Shown: positions 1 to 13,796 of the stretch, piece by piece
How positions within the stretch are numbered: the stretch's first letter is position 1
Layout of the letters: the number at the start of each line of letters is the position of its first letter
Assembly (NCBI RefSeq): GCF_950023065.1
Contig: NC_088681.1
Location: 34,010,836 to 34,074,835, forward strand
Source of the DNA: Planococcus citri
Taxonomy: Eukaryota > Arthropoda > Insecta > Hemiptera > Pseudococcidae
DNA: 64,000 nucleotides
Direction: 5' to 3'
Notes under the pieces: model-generated
The model's database searches: none
Told to the model about the DNA's origin: nothing
Seen by the model: the letters and a program-made list of their open reading frames with translations, nothing else
Position numbers and translations under genes: made by a program

Positions 1-3000
1 TCAAAAGGTCTTTTCACAGAAAAATTTCCAAAAAAATCGCCGACCCCCCTACCATCTCTTGGTCGAATTTGGGTCGAATGACCCAATAGAAAATAAACGA
101 ATTAAAATTTTTGAAAATTCTCTAAAAAGCAAAAAAATTAAATTCAGTTCTTAAATTTGGCACAGTGATGTATTTTTCAATAATTTTTCAATTTTTTTTA
201 TCCTATTCGAAAATTTTCTACCAGTTGGTATATTTCTCTTTTTGAGAGACTATTCTTGCGCCATCCCCAGTTTTTGTTTTGATTTTTTTCATTCGCCGCC
301 ACCTTGTTCTTCCTTCCTTCGAGAAGTGCAATCATCGCAAATAAAATATATAGTTACGATCAAGTAAGTGTAATTACACTCGAGATGTAGGCGGCTAACA
401 GAAGAAAATAAAAGAATAATCGAACATATTTTTAGACTTGTTGTTCGATTGACTGTCGATGAAATCACATACTCCGTACTCGTAAATAATTATAAGCTAT
501 ACGTAGACCAATTAATCAGCCTAATGCGACAATTTGAAAATCGACCGCAATTTGAGCGCGAATCGTAATAAACAGAAGGGGGAAACGGTCTCGGATGACG
601 TAAAATCATCTATAATTCTCGTAGTTGGGATTTAATGATTTACCTATAATTAAATGCCGCTAAATGACCCGCACCACGCACCGCACAAAGCAGACGGATC
701 GGATGCGAATGATAATTGTACTATAAGGCGAAACAGGAAAGCAAATAACCATTTTACCTAGGTATTAATTTTACCTGCGGTGTTATAGGAATAACCTTCA
801 AAATGGAAATATTTATGTGTTGTATATAAAAGAATTGAATCGGGTAAGAGAAGACGAAGACGCGATTTAGAAGGCGAAAAAAGCGGAGATAGACCGAGTG
901 GGTGAGTGAGAGGGAATAAGAAGAAGAAAAAAAGTGAAATAAAATTAATAATTCGTCGGACCCCGTTAAAACCGTCTGCGGTGGTGCTGGTGGTATTTTT
1001 TCGCGCCGCGTCGTCGATTGCCGGTTCTCTTCTCGTGTAATCTCTGTGCGATCGCACGCGGCACTAACCCGCAGCAGACGCATTAATTTCGGACAATAAC
1101 ATTGTTTCGGCGTATTTTTCATATTTGGTTCGGATGGCTATTTCGTACAGTTATTTATCAAAGGAGCACGTCCCTAAGATGGCTAGACATCCAGACAAGC
1201 AGATGCCACCTTTTTTTTTGTTTTTTTATTCGTAGAAAAGATACGAATCGAATGTGTCTAGAGGCTATTTTTCTTTACACACCGGTGCGGTGCGAACTGC
1301 GAAGATGCGATTGCGACTGTATTTACGTGCGATGTAATTTAAAAGTGGCGCGCGATCGAAGGGAGACTCCTCGCTCGCTAGCTCGATCGATCATTCAATC
1401 GAATTCTTTCGCAGCCGAAAATAAACTCGCGTTAACCTAGTTGGATTCGATACGCTAGAAATTAGCCAAGTCCGCAGTAAAAATTACGCCGAATAAAAGG
1501 TACCCTACCCTACCAACCTACGATAACGATTACTCACGAGTCGCGGATATGGTTTGGTTTTGTCGTCAATAGGTACCTATGTATTTTGAAAATCGAGTGT
1601 ACTGTATGAGATGAGAGACGCGATGTGCCCGTTGTGACGTAGGTAAGGAGTGGGTTATTTGGCCAAGGCCAACCCTATGTAGCTTGGGGGTTAGTGTTCC
1701 AAAGAAGCATTTCGGTGTGCAGCATTCCAGACATAAAAGTACACTCGCAGATCCGCGTCTGTGAAAATCTTTTCACCCATTATCATAATTGAGACGATAC
1801 AAAAGGGAAAGAGCGTCGCAGCTGTGCTGCTACTTAAAGGCCGAATTTTTTATTCAGAAAATATCATTTTCTTAAATCCCATCTCACGTTTTGTGAGAAT
1901 TGTTAGTTTAGCAGTGTCAAATTTCAATTCGAAAATTGAAAAATTTGTGAAGCCAAAATTTATCATACATTTATACTTAAGTATAGCAATTTTAGTAAAA
2001 ATCACACAAAAAGTTCTAATCGTCCTATTGATTTTACTTTTACATGTATCCAGTAGTTCTCCTGATAATCATTTGGCTGCTAGTTCTGCATATTTTTTGG
2101 TAGCAACCTTTTTTCCCACACCTCCTCTAATTTACTCCATTACTTACTTAATTTTTTAAGTATGATTAGGAGAATGAAGGGGGGGGGGGATCACGAACAG
2201 GATCGTGGATGAGTAAAATGATCTATTCAAAAAATTTTCTACCTCGCCTTTGTTATTTAACGAGTACTTTCCATTTCTCAACAATAAATAGAGAGAGGAT
2301 CCCTAAAAAAATGAAAAAAAATTGATCGAAAAAAAATACAATAGGTAACCTATTTTGGAGAAATTATCTCGGATATATGCGAAAAAAGAACAGGAGAAAG
2401 GTGAAACAATTTTGAATGTGACATTTTACTCAAGTTGTAATGCGAGGAAAACATTTCCTGGATTTTGACAAAAATTGATGAGGAAGTTTACTTTGAGTAG
2501 GAAACTATCCAGAATTTTATTTAGCTACCAGCGATATAGCGAGCTGAGCCAGAGATCCTCAAAAAAAGGGCCATTTTTGAAAAAATCGTGATTTTTGCAA
2601 ATTTTGGAAACTGTAATCTCTGTAGTATCTCGGTCACCCCTTCCCCCCTAAAAAGTTGAGATTTGAGTTTCTAAACCTTCCTTACAAAAATTGACTTTGA
2701 AATTCGATACAACTTTTAGTACTCTACCCTAGACCTTGAAGATCGGAGGATCGCAAAAACCATGATTTTTCTACTTTCGAGTCAATTTTTTTAATGTTCG
2801 AAATGGGATTTCCCTCCCTTTTATTTATTTTTGAAAAATGGGAGTAAAGTGAAAGTAGGTGGTAAAATTTTGAATACGACATTCAACTCAATCATATATG
2901 CATAATTATTATAATTATTCACTATCATCTTCGTCTTAGTTAACTTTTTCATTTTCTCGTAATTTTTCTACTGTTTCTATTCAAGGTTGAGAATGAAAGT

Positions 3001-4880
3001 ACATAAAGTGAAGGAAAGTTGGTGAGGTGGTAAAAAAATGGAGAGAAAATAGCTGGGAAAGAAAGCGAAAAAATACTTATGTATAGATGCGAAAAATGAA
3101 AAAGAAAAAAAAGAGGAGAAAGAGACAGAGTGAAGTGAAAGAAAAATCGAAGCAACTCAATTCGGATTGGGCAAAAAGTATTCATTTGAAAATTTGTGAA
3201 AATTTAAGTAAGTACTCATGTACGAATATTTGTGTTTTTTCAAACGCCAACTCAATACGATTGATTAATGATTTCTACAGTTCAAAATTTGTCACGGGGC
3301 CCAGCGGGGGGAGGGGGTTGTTATGTTTTTTGGGGCATTGAACTAGAATGTTTTCATTTCTTCAAAATTAATTCTCAAGTTCTCTCTGAAGAAGTTGAAA
3401 TTTGGTCAAAATTCCCCCCTCCCAAAAAGTAGAAAAAATTAGCTGATGCTGATACTCTGATGGTTTGACGCATTCAATGCATTAATGTTTTGAAAAACTA
3501 TTTTTGAATCTATTCGATGATTTTTTGTATTTTTTTTTTTTTTTCAAATGATACAAATTTTTGGATTTTTGTCATTTTTTCCAATAACATTTTTATTTTT
3601 AAAATCACCGATTTTTTGAAAATTTGTTTTTATTATAGGTATCAGCTCTGAGTGAGGCGAACGTACCTACAGAAACCTTTTAATTCACATGGAAATGAAT
3701 TATTCCAATAGAAATTTGATTGAAGTATCCGAACTGGTATTACTTACAAATTCCAAAATTTCGAAATCATTGGAGAAGTGCTGGGCCAATTTTTCTCAAA
3801 ATTAATACTCCTAATGAACCCAATTACTTCTGAAAATTTCATCTGATTTGATCAGTTTTACTCGTATTATTAGCTGATTTCGACCATAAAAATCAGTTGA
3901 TACATTGCATGCTGTTTCTCGTATTTTCTGAAGGGGGGGGGGGAGGCACAAATCAGAGTGATTTAAAAAAGCATCATTGCAATATAACTTTTTCGTTCTG
4001 CATAAAATTTTATTCATCCTTTGTTATGATCTCACCCCCTTCACCTTTCGAAAAAAAGATGAGAAACGATAATTATGTTATTCATTTCATTATCTGTGAT
4101 TTATTTTTTCAAAATTAATAAAGTTTATAGGAGCAAAAAATAGGTGAATTTGAAAAATCATAAAAAAATTGGCAAGTTTTGGTCAAAAAAAGGGGGGGGG
4201 GAAGTAAACAATGAAAAAACAAAGTCACAGTAAAGAATTAAAGTTTTGTTTTGTTTTCCTAGCGATTTGAACACCTTTTTTTTTTTTGATAATTGAGTGC
4301 TGATTTTTTTGTGGAGGAGGGAGATGGAAAGGAGGGGTGCAGAAATTTTTAATTTATTTTGAGTCATTTTTGTGAGCTAAGAGGAAGTTTTTGAAAATTG
4401 AGTTAACATTTATCTACCAATTTTTTTGAAATATTGCAGCGTCTTTTAATGTTTTTATTTTTGTTCAATTTTTGGGAGTTCAAAAAAAGGAATTTTTTAG
4501 CTACGCTGAAAGAGGTGCCTTAGTTGACCAAATAATTCAAAATTTTGGTTTTGACTTTGAGTCTTTTTCCATTATTGTTGTATTTTGGAGTAATTGTTAC
4601 TCATATTTTTTTGTTTTTGAAGGGCTTGAAAGTAAAATGAGGGAATAATTGATATGTTCATGAAAAATCATCTGGAATGAAACCACATATTATCTAATCA
4701 GATATATGGTTCGTTGTAGCTGAAAGCTTCATGTTCACAAGTAACCCATCTCCTTTTAAAACGAAGTATTCAACTCCTAGTTGGGCATTCCGCAATAGCT
4801 GGATTTTCTGGAGGAAAAGTTCACTCAATAAACAAGTTAGTTCGTATTACATCCTGCAAATTTGCATTCACTTCAACTAG
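1..4880. other. AT-rich stretch with no gene recognised
   Basis: Both strands were read without finding a convincing exon. The first 1.75 kb is more complex and richer in CG than what follows and could contain regulatory DNA or untranslated exons, but no start codon, conserved protein or consistent splice pair could be supported. From about 1,760 to 4,680 the sequence is low-complexity, with poly-A, poly-T and poly-G runs, for example the G runs near 2,179, 3,935 and 4,192. Open frames here are rich in F, K, N and I, as expected from chance translation of AT-rich DNA. Confidence 0.6.
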
Positions 4881-5081
4881 CTATTTTTTGGCAAGGAACA
4901 TCTGCTGGCTGGTGTAGACGTTGTCCTGCATCTCGTTCTGGTAAAAAGAAAAATGTATAGAGGGGGATGTTTACTACAATGTAATGTCTGGCTGTCTACG
5001 CTCTGCGATGGCTCAAGGACGATTTTAGATAAGTGCACTACTCACCACCGCGTTTAAAACGTATAGGTCTAGGCAGAAGCA
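4881..5081 (-). CDS. candidate 3' terminal exons of an unidentified minus-strand gene
   Basis: Two short segments read as exons on the minus strand. The last, 4,937 down to 4,881, follows a strong acceptor (a T/C-rich tract then CAG) and encodes NEMQDNVYTSQQMFLAKK before a TAG stop. A donor of form GTG/GTGAGT at 5,046 ends an upstream segment starting near 5,081. Joined in phase 0 the reading gives CFCLDLYVLNAV followed by NEMQDNVY, across a 108-nt intron. The upstream acceptor is uncertain: ATTATAG at 5,082 or CCTAG about 13 nt further in. Codons are richer in C-ending triplets than the surrounding DNA. I do not recognise the protein, and earlier exons were not found. The terminal exon is the better supported part; the whole model could still be chance. 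Confidence 0.3.
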
Positions 5082-7505
5082 CTATAATGCATTTGCGCGA
5101 ATTTGAAAATGAAAAAATAAACCAGTTCGAGACGAATAACGCTTTTGTAATCGATCTAGAGCTCTAGACTGTGTGTATATTTAATCTACGCTAGATCTCG
5201 CTCGCTTTTTTTTTTGTGTTTTTCCTTCTCCAAACGTGTAGTTGCTACCTCTCGTTCATTGAAGATTCATCAATGGAACAACACCAGACAGCGGTAACCT
5301 TTTATTTTGGCGTGATTCCGAGAATCGGGCTAGGATCGAGGTACCTACCTTAATTACGGGGATTTGCTAAAATACCAGACTCCTGCTTTGTGTCCTTTTG
5401 TTAGCAACATTATAAATTTTCCAGCGGGATTGTTTCGTGGTGCGGTCATTTCTCTGTATCTGTATACAAACGTCATATCTTCCATTTTCGCCGGCCGTGT
5501 CGAATTATCGATTAATTCAGTTCGCCGAAAAAATACCCTTCCTAGATTCTCCGCACCATGCGGATGGCCATGCTGTTTAAGCGATATGGAATTTTTCTTC
5601 GCGTTTCTTTTGTTGCCATAATATTTGAACTTGAACCGATTGAAAGGTTCATCCGGTGCGTTGTGAGCGAGGATATTTTGTATTCTACGTATATATCGTT
5701 CCCACATCAGATCTTATACCGAGCCGACGAGTTTTCCTAGAAAAAGGAAAATTAATTTGACAAGTGTCGGTTACTCATTTTAATGCTGTTTGACAGGTGG
5801 AACGAAGTTCGTGAAAAAATTATGTAATCGACATTTTCAATCTATATCTTTTGAAACATTTTCTAAAATTCAAAAAAATCTAGATTAGCTATCCAAATGA
5901 TGAATTTCTGTCATTTTAAGACCAGACAGTTCTTTTTTCGACTTTTTTTTTTACCGATTTTTGAAAATTTGTTTGTGAAAAAATCAGGGTTTTCTGCTGA
6001 CATGGGGACCTTTTGAACTGACACTTCCCAATTTAAAAGAAATATTTTTTTTCACGAAGTGGTTTTTTTTTAACCCAGCGAACTTTTGTAATTAATTCCT
6101 TCAATTCAATCCCACACATAAACTACTTGTTTTGAGCCATTCTGGAGCCTCCAGCCACTTCTTAAATTTCTTCGAAAATTTCAAATCGCTGTGGAAGGGC
6201 CAAAAATGAAGTTTAAGATTTCAGAAAGAAATATCGTAATGTTTGAAATCATCAAGAAAATTATTGGCACCTACTTTGGTTGAAAAGTGGACAATTTTCA
6301 TCATCAGAACTTTTTTCTATTTTGAAAGTGGGGTTTCCGGCCCTCATGTCTAACGAAAGTGAATGATCACATGGAAATTCCTACTCGTCCAAACAGCTAA
6401 AATTTTTGTGTTCGAAGTTGTATGCTCTTTCCAGTGACTAAGTTTTTATCATTATTGATGCAAATTGATAGCTAACGAACTTCTTTGAAAAAAGTTCAAG
6501 CATCAATTTATAGTCTTGAATCGCGTCACGTGTGTTTATTTCTTCGGCACCTCTACCTCGTACCTTTCTGCTTGCACTTACATACGTTAGTAGTAGAAAT
6601 TTACTCATGGCTTCCCCTACTCGAGCAGTAGAGTAAATTCTTTCTTCGTCTAGTCATAACTTATGTACCTGCCTTACATGCTGAATGGTGCGACTGCCTG
6701 TTCTACGATAAGATGAAAAGATAAGTATAATCGTTGCGATTTCATTTACGAATAAATGTGGGTATTATATTTACTTAGTAGCCAGGTAGGTACTTCTTCC
6801 TACTGAAATGAATTCAACTTGAGGTGGTAACTTGTAAGGATAAACAATTTTCAAAATTTGAAGTACAATACTTATTCATGGAAGTTCCACAAGTTTAAAA
6901 ATAGTAAATTAATTCAATTTTTCGATTTCCTCTGTATGGCTTAACATTTCCTCGAATACAAGTACCGAAGGTTTTTATTTGGATCCCAGATTTTTTTGTG
7001 ACATTTGGTTGGCAAATATTGGGAGTGAGTGTATAGTTCGCTGTGTACTGATTTTTCATTCAGAGACCAAGGTTGGTAGTAGAGCTAGCCAAAAGAAACC
7101 AGCTTGACTACATAAATATCCGTTTTTTTTAAAAAAAAAAAAACGTGAATAGAAAATAGAATCACAATTTTTTATTCGCTGTGCTAAATTGATTTTTGGA
7201 TTTTAAAAAAATTCAAACTCATTTTATGTATGTAGTAATTAATTTTAAATTCAAACGGTAAAATTTATTGAACATTCTGGAACTTTCATCTATCCAGATC
7301 GCAGTTCTTGGTTCAAGTTCGAGTACAAAAATATTCAGGAGAGAAAAAAAGGGCCACTGAAAAATTGACTTGTAATTCAGATTCGGCATTTCCAAAAATA
7401 TCATAAAAAGTTGTAGCCGATTTCTAATTTTTATTGAGAATCCTAATTTTTCAACTCAGCTCATTTTTTCCTTCAGATGAAAAAAAAAACTCAAACCACC
7501 ATAAA
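5082..7505. other. non-coding or undetermined stretch
   Basis: The part at 5,160-5,750 is unusually rich in CG for this window and stays open in several frames on both strands, including a 117-codon minus-strand frame (5,354-5,707) with no recognisable family. It could hold more exons of the minus-strand gene ending at 4,881, or be a promoter region. From 5,760 to 7,505 the DNA is low-complexity and no feature is supported. Confidence 0.4.
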
Positions 7506-8200
7506 CAGGGTGTCTAACAGGTCCTACTGGTCCTATTAGTCCAACTAAAGTCCTACTTTTTCTCAAAAGTCCTTTTAGTCCTACTAAAGTCCTACTTTTC
7601 TACAATTTTATCCAAAAGTCCTACTTTTTATCAATAAAACTTTTTCAAATTTTCAATTTTCCCCCTTTTTCCGTAATTTTGAACAAATTTTGTAGAAAAA
7701 ATCCTCATTTGTCGACTTTTTTAGATTTTGAATTACACATTTTTGAGAGCATTTGCCCTCGCTTCGCTCGAGTCCGTTTGCTTTTCTTTTTTAATTTTGG
7801 ATTTTTCAAAAAAAAAAATAATCATTCGAAATTATTCTATTGTTTTTATACCTCCTGAAATACTAATTTTCGAGAGCTTTTACCCTCGTCTTGCTCGGGG
7901 TCATTTGCTATGTGATATTCATCAATTTTTAAAATTGATTAGGGGGAAGTAAAACGAAAAATTGGAGTCAAACGTTATGTTATATTTTTGGGGTCCACTT
8001 GTTTAATTAAAATCATAAAGTGTTTGAAATCTCAGAAAAGCAAATATTTTTTACAAAAATTTGGCTAAAAACTTGAATGTAAATTTTAAACCACACCCCC
8101 CCCCCCATCTTTAAGAATTCCATAAGTGCTCAAAAAATGACTTGCTGAAAGTCCTATTTATGTCCTACTTTTTCATTCTGAAATTTTGTTAGACACCCTG
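7506..8200. mobile_element. MITE-like element with CAGGGTGTCTAACA ends
   Basis: The left end reads CAGGGTGTCTAACAGG, and the right end is its inverse, TTGTTAGACACCCTG at 8,186-8,200. These bound a 695-bp AT-rich interior without a transposase frame. Next to both ends the interior repeats the phrase AGTCCTACTTTTT many times in degenerate form (7,545-7,640 and about 8,150-8,175). It also carries two copies of a motif like GCCCTCGCTTCGCTCGAG, near 7,758 and 7,884. This looks like a non-autonomous DNA transposon whose subterminal repeats have expanded. The superfamily is not determinable by eye, and the target duplication is unclear because both flanks are A-rich. Confidence 0.6.
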
Positions 8201-8684
8201 AAAAATCATATTTGAAAAAATTATTTACAGTATAAGGATGGAATTGAAAGATCTGGAAGACAGTACGAAATGCACTCAGCCTATGTACTGTATATCATTG
8301 TTTATAGAATTTCATAATACCTATCAAACTATAGGTCTTGTACAGTTGACGAAAGAGTTCCGCTGGTGAAGTGAAGATGAAGAGTGAGTAGAGGGGTAAC
8401 GAAAGTACATTACGTACAATGCTAAATATCGGTACAGCAGTTCGATAGTTTCACGCTTTGATTTATTCCCGCGCTTTTTTTCGGGACTGGACGACTGAAC
8501 TGTTTCTGTTACTCGTCTCCTATTGGCTATACAAAAACACGCGCAGAAAATTGTTGAAAGTAGAAAAATCCGCCGTAATGCCTTTGGAGCTTTGTTAATT
8601 GGAATTTTTGAATAAATTTTGAAATGAAAAATCTTCAATTTTATAAACATACGAGTAGGTATGCAGTTTGTTAAAAAATTGTTT

Positions 8685-8850
8685 TCTTAATAATTTTGAT
8701 TAAAATTAAAAAATACTTTAGGTATATATCCGCAAATTTTCTTCTAATTTAATTTTTTTCAATTTTTCTGTGAAAAATTTTACTTTGTTAATTTTTTGGT
8801 GTAGAAGAGGGGGGGGGGTGGTCGAGTGGAGAGCTTTCTGAAAATGTCGT
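8685..8850. repeat. dispersed repeat, copy 1
   Basis: This segment shares a run of phrases with 10,010-10,085 and with 55,245-55,344 plus 56,653-56,700: a TTTTCTGTGAAAAATTTT-like stretch, then ACTTTGTTAATTTTTT, a purine/G-rich run, and GTCGAGTGGAGAGC. The order is the same each time, so the three are copies of one dispersed element. This copy has no clear terminal inverted repeats. Confidence 0.5.
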
Positions 8851-9871
8851 TAAAATTTTACAACACTTTCTGCAGTTTTGACAAATCATCATTAAATTTT
8901 GAGAATTTCCGAATAATTCTTGGTATTTTTCAATAATCTAAGCAGTCTGTGCATAATTTTACAAATGAGACATTTTCTCAATAATGTCGTTTTTTGATGG
9001 TGCATCAACCAATTTTACAATTTTTATGATACTTTCTTTGTGAACATTTATTTCGGGCTCTTTATGAAACGTTGAGATCGTCAGACTTTTTACTTTGGCC
9101 TTCGACCAATATATTTCATATATGTATCTGTTGAATGATCAATAATTTTATAGGTAACTAACTAATCACTAATCCACCTTAATTTTTCTTTGTTTCAGGT
9201 GAGTACAAATGTCCTTCCAAAAGTGATCGAATACGAACTCGCATATGAGAATTGAGAATAGGTAAGTAATTTTATAATCGTTATGAGAAAAGTTGTTTTA
9301 GTCACTTCCACACCTGTGACCTTTTACTTTCAATGGAAAATCAAAAAAAAAAAATTTCTAAAATCACGGGATTTGAGAATCAGCTGAAATAATTGTCCAA
9401 CAGGTTTGAATAGAGGCGATCTGATTTTTCGAATACGAATTTGGAAACAGTAGGCAGATCAGATTTTTGAGTTCACAAAAGATATTGATTTTTAATGAAT
9501 TTTTGAAAAACCAAACCTGGGTCAAAAATGGAAAAAAATCAAAATTTTTCCAAGTAGACCAAGAGAGCTGAAATTTGGCGTGTGCCCTGTGTTGGACCCT
9601 CCAAATTGATTGGAAACTGTTTCAAACCATTTTGAGTGGTAGTTCTGGAGCGCCCTAGCAGATTTTTGAAAATTGAAATTTCTACAACATTTTACCCATT
9701 TGAGTTGTTGAAATGAAATTCACTTAGTACCCCATTTCTAATATGCTGAGTCGATTGGAGGTGGTTTCAGGCTATTCCAGGGTCTTCGGGTATAATTTGG
9801 AAATCTCAGATTTTCTAAGAATTGGTCTAAAAACCGTCCGAATTAACTTGAGCGTAATTTTTTTCAAAATA

Positions 9872-10127
9872 CAGGGTATCTAATTGGTAGAGAAAGTAGT
9901 GAAAAAATAGTGATTTTAAAAATGGGTAGTGAAAGTATAGTGAAAAGGTAGTGAGAATTTAGTCAAAAAGGTAGTGAAAAGTGAAAAAATCCAAACGCGC
10001 ATTTGGAAATTTTCCTGTGAAAAATTTGATTTTGTTAATTTTTTTGTGTGTAGGGTAGAGGGGAGATTGAGTGGAGAGCTTTCTAAAAATTTGGTTGAAG
10101 ACAGAAAAAATTTTGTTAGATACCATG
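9872..10127. mobile_element. short MITE-like element with CAGGGTATCTAA and TTAGATACCATG ends
   Basis: The left end is CAGGGTATCTAATTGG and the right end TTTTGTTAGATACCATG, an imperfect inverted pair. The interior contains four or five near-repeats of the phrase GGTAGTGAAAA (9,895-9,990), followed by the dispersed block TTTGTTAATTTTTT..GAGTGGAGAGC also seen at 8,685 and 55,245. There is no coding capacity. The right terminus differs from the left by several bases, so the border is approximate. Confidence 0.5.
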
Positions 10128-13100
10128 AATAACTTTTCAATGATGTTTCATTAAAGGGCCAAAAAAGTTGTACGTATTTGAAATGTTTTCGTAAGCCCCC
10201 CCCCCTCTCTCGAAAAATGTGCTCGTATATGATGTTAAAATAAAAGAGTAATCCTATTACAAGGAAATAAAATCACGAGAGCGAAGTTGAAAATTCCACA
10301 GCCTTTCACACCTTTAAAAATCTAGTAATCCGATGGTCTATGATTTAAAAATTAATAGTTTCAGTAAAAAAATATAAAAAAAGGCAGACACCTGAAATGA
10401 GCACATGATGAAATTCCAATACTTTTTGCCGAATCACCCTTTTCAAAGAGACACCTGCTGCGCGGATGTAATCTAGAAAAAACCTTCACCCTTCCCAATA
10501 GACTACCTATTAGCAATTTCCTCGCCATCGTCATTGAAACAGACTGTACACAGACACGTGCGCGTCGAAATTCTTGAATCACGTGGATTTTTATACGATA
10601 TACGATTAGGAAGTGGTTGTGAAATCGCCATTGATCGGTTAGATCTAGGTACTGTACTTCTGCCTATAAGAATATGTCAATAACCCGCTCAACTCGAAAC
10701 ACCTACTACACTGATGAAGTGATGAATACGAATACGGCATGTTTATTGTTACTGCCGATGCCGATGCGACGACGGGCACAGGAAGCACTTCCAAGACTTA
10801 TTGACAAAGTGTAAAGATATCCGAATTAAGTCGTAATTAAGCAACCCGAGAAGATAGAATCGAATGATGGTGATGGCGGAGTAAAGAATAACTGTGTCTT
10901 TGAAACTATACCTATACCTGTATAATGTCTATACAGTTCTTTTTACCTCTTTTTCAACGAGTTACCGAAGTAAAAAACGGTACTGCGTAAAAAAAAATCA
11001 TATTTATTCTCATGAGGAGTGTTAAGTTACATCGGCGTATTCTTAGAATTAACTGATATTTCATTTCCCAGACGTATAAGAATTCACATTTGGATGTTCA
11101 TGTATAATCTTAGCCTACTCATTGATTTTTTTTTCCATACAATGTACCTAATTTCCCCGGTTTTACAGAGGAAATCTACTTTAGCTTAGTTACGGAAATT
11201 TTCTAACGAATTAAGATTCTATTTTGCTGATTTTTGTTGAAATGCATCGAATACTGTCCAGCTGCTAATTTTATCTTCCGAGATGTTGCAAAAAATATAC
11301 ACGACAGGAAATTATGCTATTCCCAAGATCAGCATAAGTGCAATGTTGGTATAGCTAGGTACATATGTATACTCGTATGCGGTGAAATATGAAAAGGAAT
11401 GTGTAGGAGCTGCCACAAAGTCGCCGCGCCAGTTGCCATACCATGGGAAATTTATCCCAGACATCTGTGGAAAATCAGATTCAGCTTAGTAGACTTGAAT
11501 TTTAATTAAGATTTAATTAAGTTTTCCCATTAGACTTACATATTTATTATAGGTACATCAGTCTGGAGAATTTCCCCATTAGCTTCGCTGCATTTAACGT
11601 TTGTTCTCTTCTCTAGTCCAACTTTTTACGATTGTAAGAACTGCTCGATGGAAATTTTCTATGATGATTTGTAAACTGAAATTGAAATATTGAATTATTA
11701 CGAAATTTTGATAAATTTCAAGTAGTCTTACACGTAGCGAATTTCCGTACTGATGAGATTCCATTTTATCCGGGGGGATTGCAACGGACTGAAAAATCTT
11801 AAAGATGATTCAACGCTCTTGATGATGTGTGCCTTTGCCATGCGTACAATTTTTTTTTGAAATTTAATTTATTCGATTGTAATGCACGTAATGTGTCTGA
11901 TGATACCTATTCAACACAAGGATGGCCCTTATTGAGGATTGGTAAATTTTTTTGCACCCTCGCTCTTCAATTTTTTTTTTTTGGGGGAGAATTATTTGGA
12001 ATGATTTTTATAAAACCCCGTTTTTTCGCCAAAGAAGTCCCCTTCACTTCAAAAAAAAACTGTAATAATAATCAAAAAGTGTGTGAAACGAACAATTATT
12101 TTCATTTTCATACTTTTTTCCTTGTTTCTACCTTGAAAAAATATGATTTAGAAGATTGTTTTGCTTCACCGAATGTGAAATGGAAAGAATTAATTTTGGT
12201 TAGAATTTCAAAAAGTGCGATTTTTTCATTTTCACAAATTCATTTTTTTCTGTCAAATATTGAGGTTTATGTAATATTTGAACTTGATTTGCAGAAAGGA
12301 GGAGAGAGAGCATCTCGAATGACAGAAAAATTTGCCATAAAAAAGCAAATGAAAATAGAAAAAAGTAAAAAAAATCCAAAAAAAATAAATTACCTACAAT
12401 GCAAAATAATAGACGCTAAAGTCAAGTTTTCGAATTTATCAATTTTTGAAAAATTTTTAAACATTCAAAGGCTCGTGAAAAATACATATACTCGTAATTT
12501 GATCCAATTTTGATAGGAAGCTTAAATTTTCTTCATATCTCATTTTTGACTTCACGAATTACAAATTTATGGGTATTTGAGTTGTTCAGGATTGTCCATT
12601 TTTTAAAAATTATTATTAAAATTTATAAACTTATTTTTCCAAGACTCAATTACACGAATCCATACATTTTTCTGCAGGGATTTATTTTTGGAGAAATTTG
12701 GTTTAGATCCCATTTTTGATCTCCCTGACCAATTGAAAGACTTGGATGCTTAGCTTTCTCACGCCCTCGCAGGGTGATGTATGATGCGAAATACTCGTAT
12801 TTTAAAAGTTGGGTGAAGGGATACAAAAAATTCTAAAATTTGGTTTTTGAAGCATATCTCCCTCCTCCTTCCTACCATATGTCACCAAATTGATTCAAAT
12901 TTTGGATTTAAGGTCGAAACACGATTAAGAAAAAAAATCATGGTGTTAAATGAAAATTGGACCTTTGAGAGCTTTCGATTGGAAAAGTTAGCTTTCCATA
13001 GTTATCATAGGAACCGAATTCGAAATTGGGGAACTTCTCAAGTTTAGCCCTTGTTCGTTGGTTTTCATGGAGACTGTTCTTCCCCTCCTTCTCTCCCTCC

Positions 13101-13796
13101 ATGAGAGCAAAATTGTTCAAATTTTTACCAAAAATATGCTGTACTTGTATTTCAGTTTTTCAACATTTAGAGGGAGGTCTAAAAATTCCAAAAATTTGTC
13201 TCGAGACACATCTCCATATCTCTCGCTTTGGGACCAATTCTGTTCAAATTTTGAATTTGAGCTTGAAATAGGTACAAACGTACAATTGAAAAAAAAATTC
13301 CCCTTAATTTTTCATCTAGATTTTAGTTCTTCCTTTTCCAAATTTGGGGCTTTTGAAATGAAAATTGGATCTATGCTATATTTTTAGAAGCAAGCACTCG
13401 TAGAAAGCTTTCAAATTGAAAAAAATTGATTTCCAACTGTCGTAGGAGCAAAATGAAAATGGAGCGGGGATTTTTGCTCCTTTATATGCGATGGAAAGCC
13501 ATAAAATTTATAGAGTCTACAGTACATATTATTTCTAATGAAAATGATTGAATCAAATCAAATTGAGAGAGAGAGAGAGAGGGGAGGAGTTCGAATTATA
13601 AAGATCTGAAAATAAGGACCATCCTGATAAACACATAATCACAATTTAATCAAGATACTCACATTTAATCAATTGTTCTGAGATCTTCGATATCACGTTA
13701 CTTGCTTCGATGATTCATCTGAGATCCTGATAGCTAATTTTTTAAATTTGCAAAAATTAAGCTATAATACGAAGTATGAAATCATGAAATTCTTAC
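10128..13796. other. intergenic DNA, no gene supported
   Basis: From 10,320 to 11,800 the sequence is moderately complex but gives no recognisable exon. From 11,820 to 13,560 it is low-complexity. A 228-codon frame at 11,827-12,513 starts at GTG, is dominated by F, K and N and contains poly-T and poly-A runs, so it is taken as chance. A (GA)n microsatellite occurs at 13,565-13,582. Confidence 0.55.
13565..13582. repeat. GA dinucleotide microsatellite
   Basis: There are about nine uninterrupted GA units, followed by a G-rich run. Confidence 0.85.

Noticed and set aside
1761..2159. 132-codon plus-strand frame rich in I, L, F and S
   Set aside because: It starts at GTG, is hydrophobic throughout as expected from AT-rich translation, and lacks any coherent topology.
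2949..3341. Two overlapping frames with poly-Lys and poly-Ser/Phe
   Set aside because: Both arise from a single purine-rich/pyrimidine-rich tract read on each strand.
5354..5707. 117-codon minus-strand open frame starting MWERYIRRIQ
   Set aside because: The local CG-richer composition leaves several frames open on both strands. No family, signal or splice support was found, though it could be part of an untranslated or unrecognised exon.
11827..12513. 228-codon plus-strand open frame
   Set aside because: It starts at GTG, contains long F, K and N runs from poly-T and poly-A tracts, and shows no domain or conserved motif.
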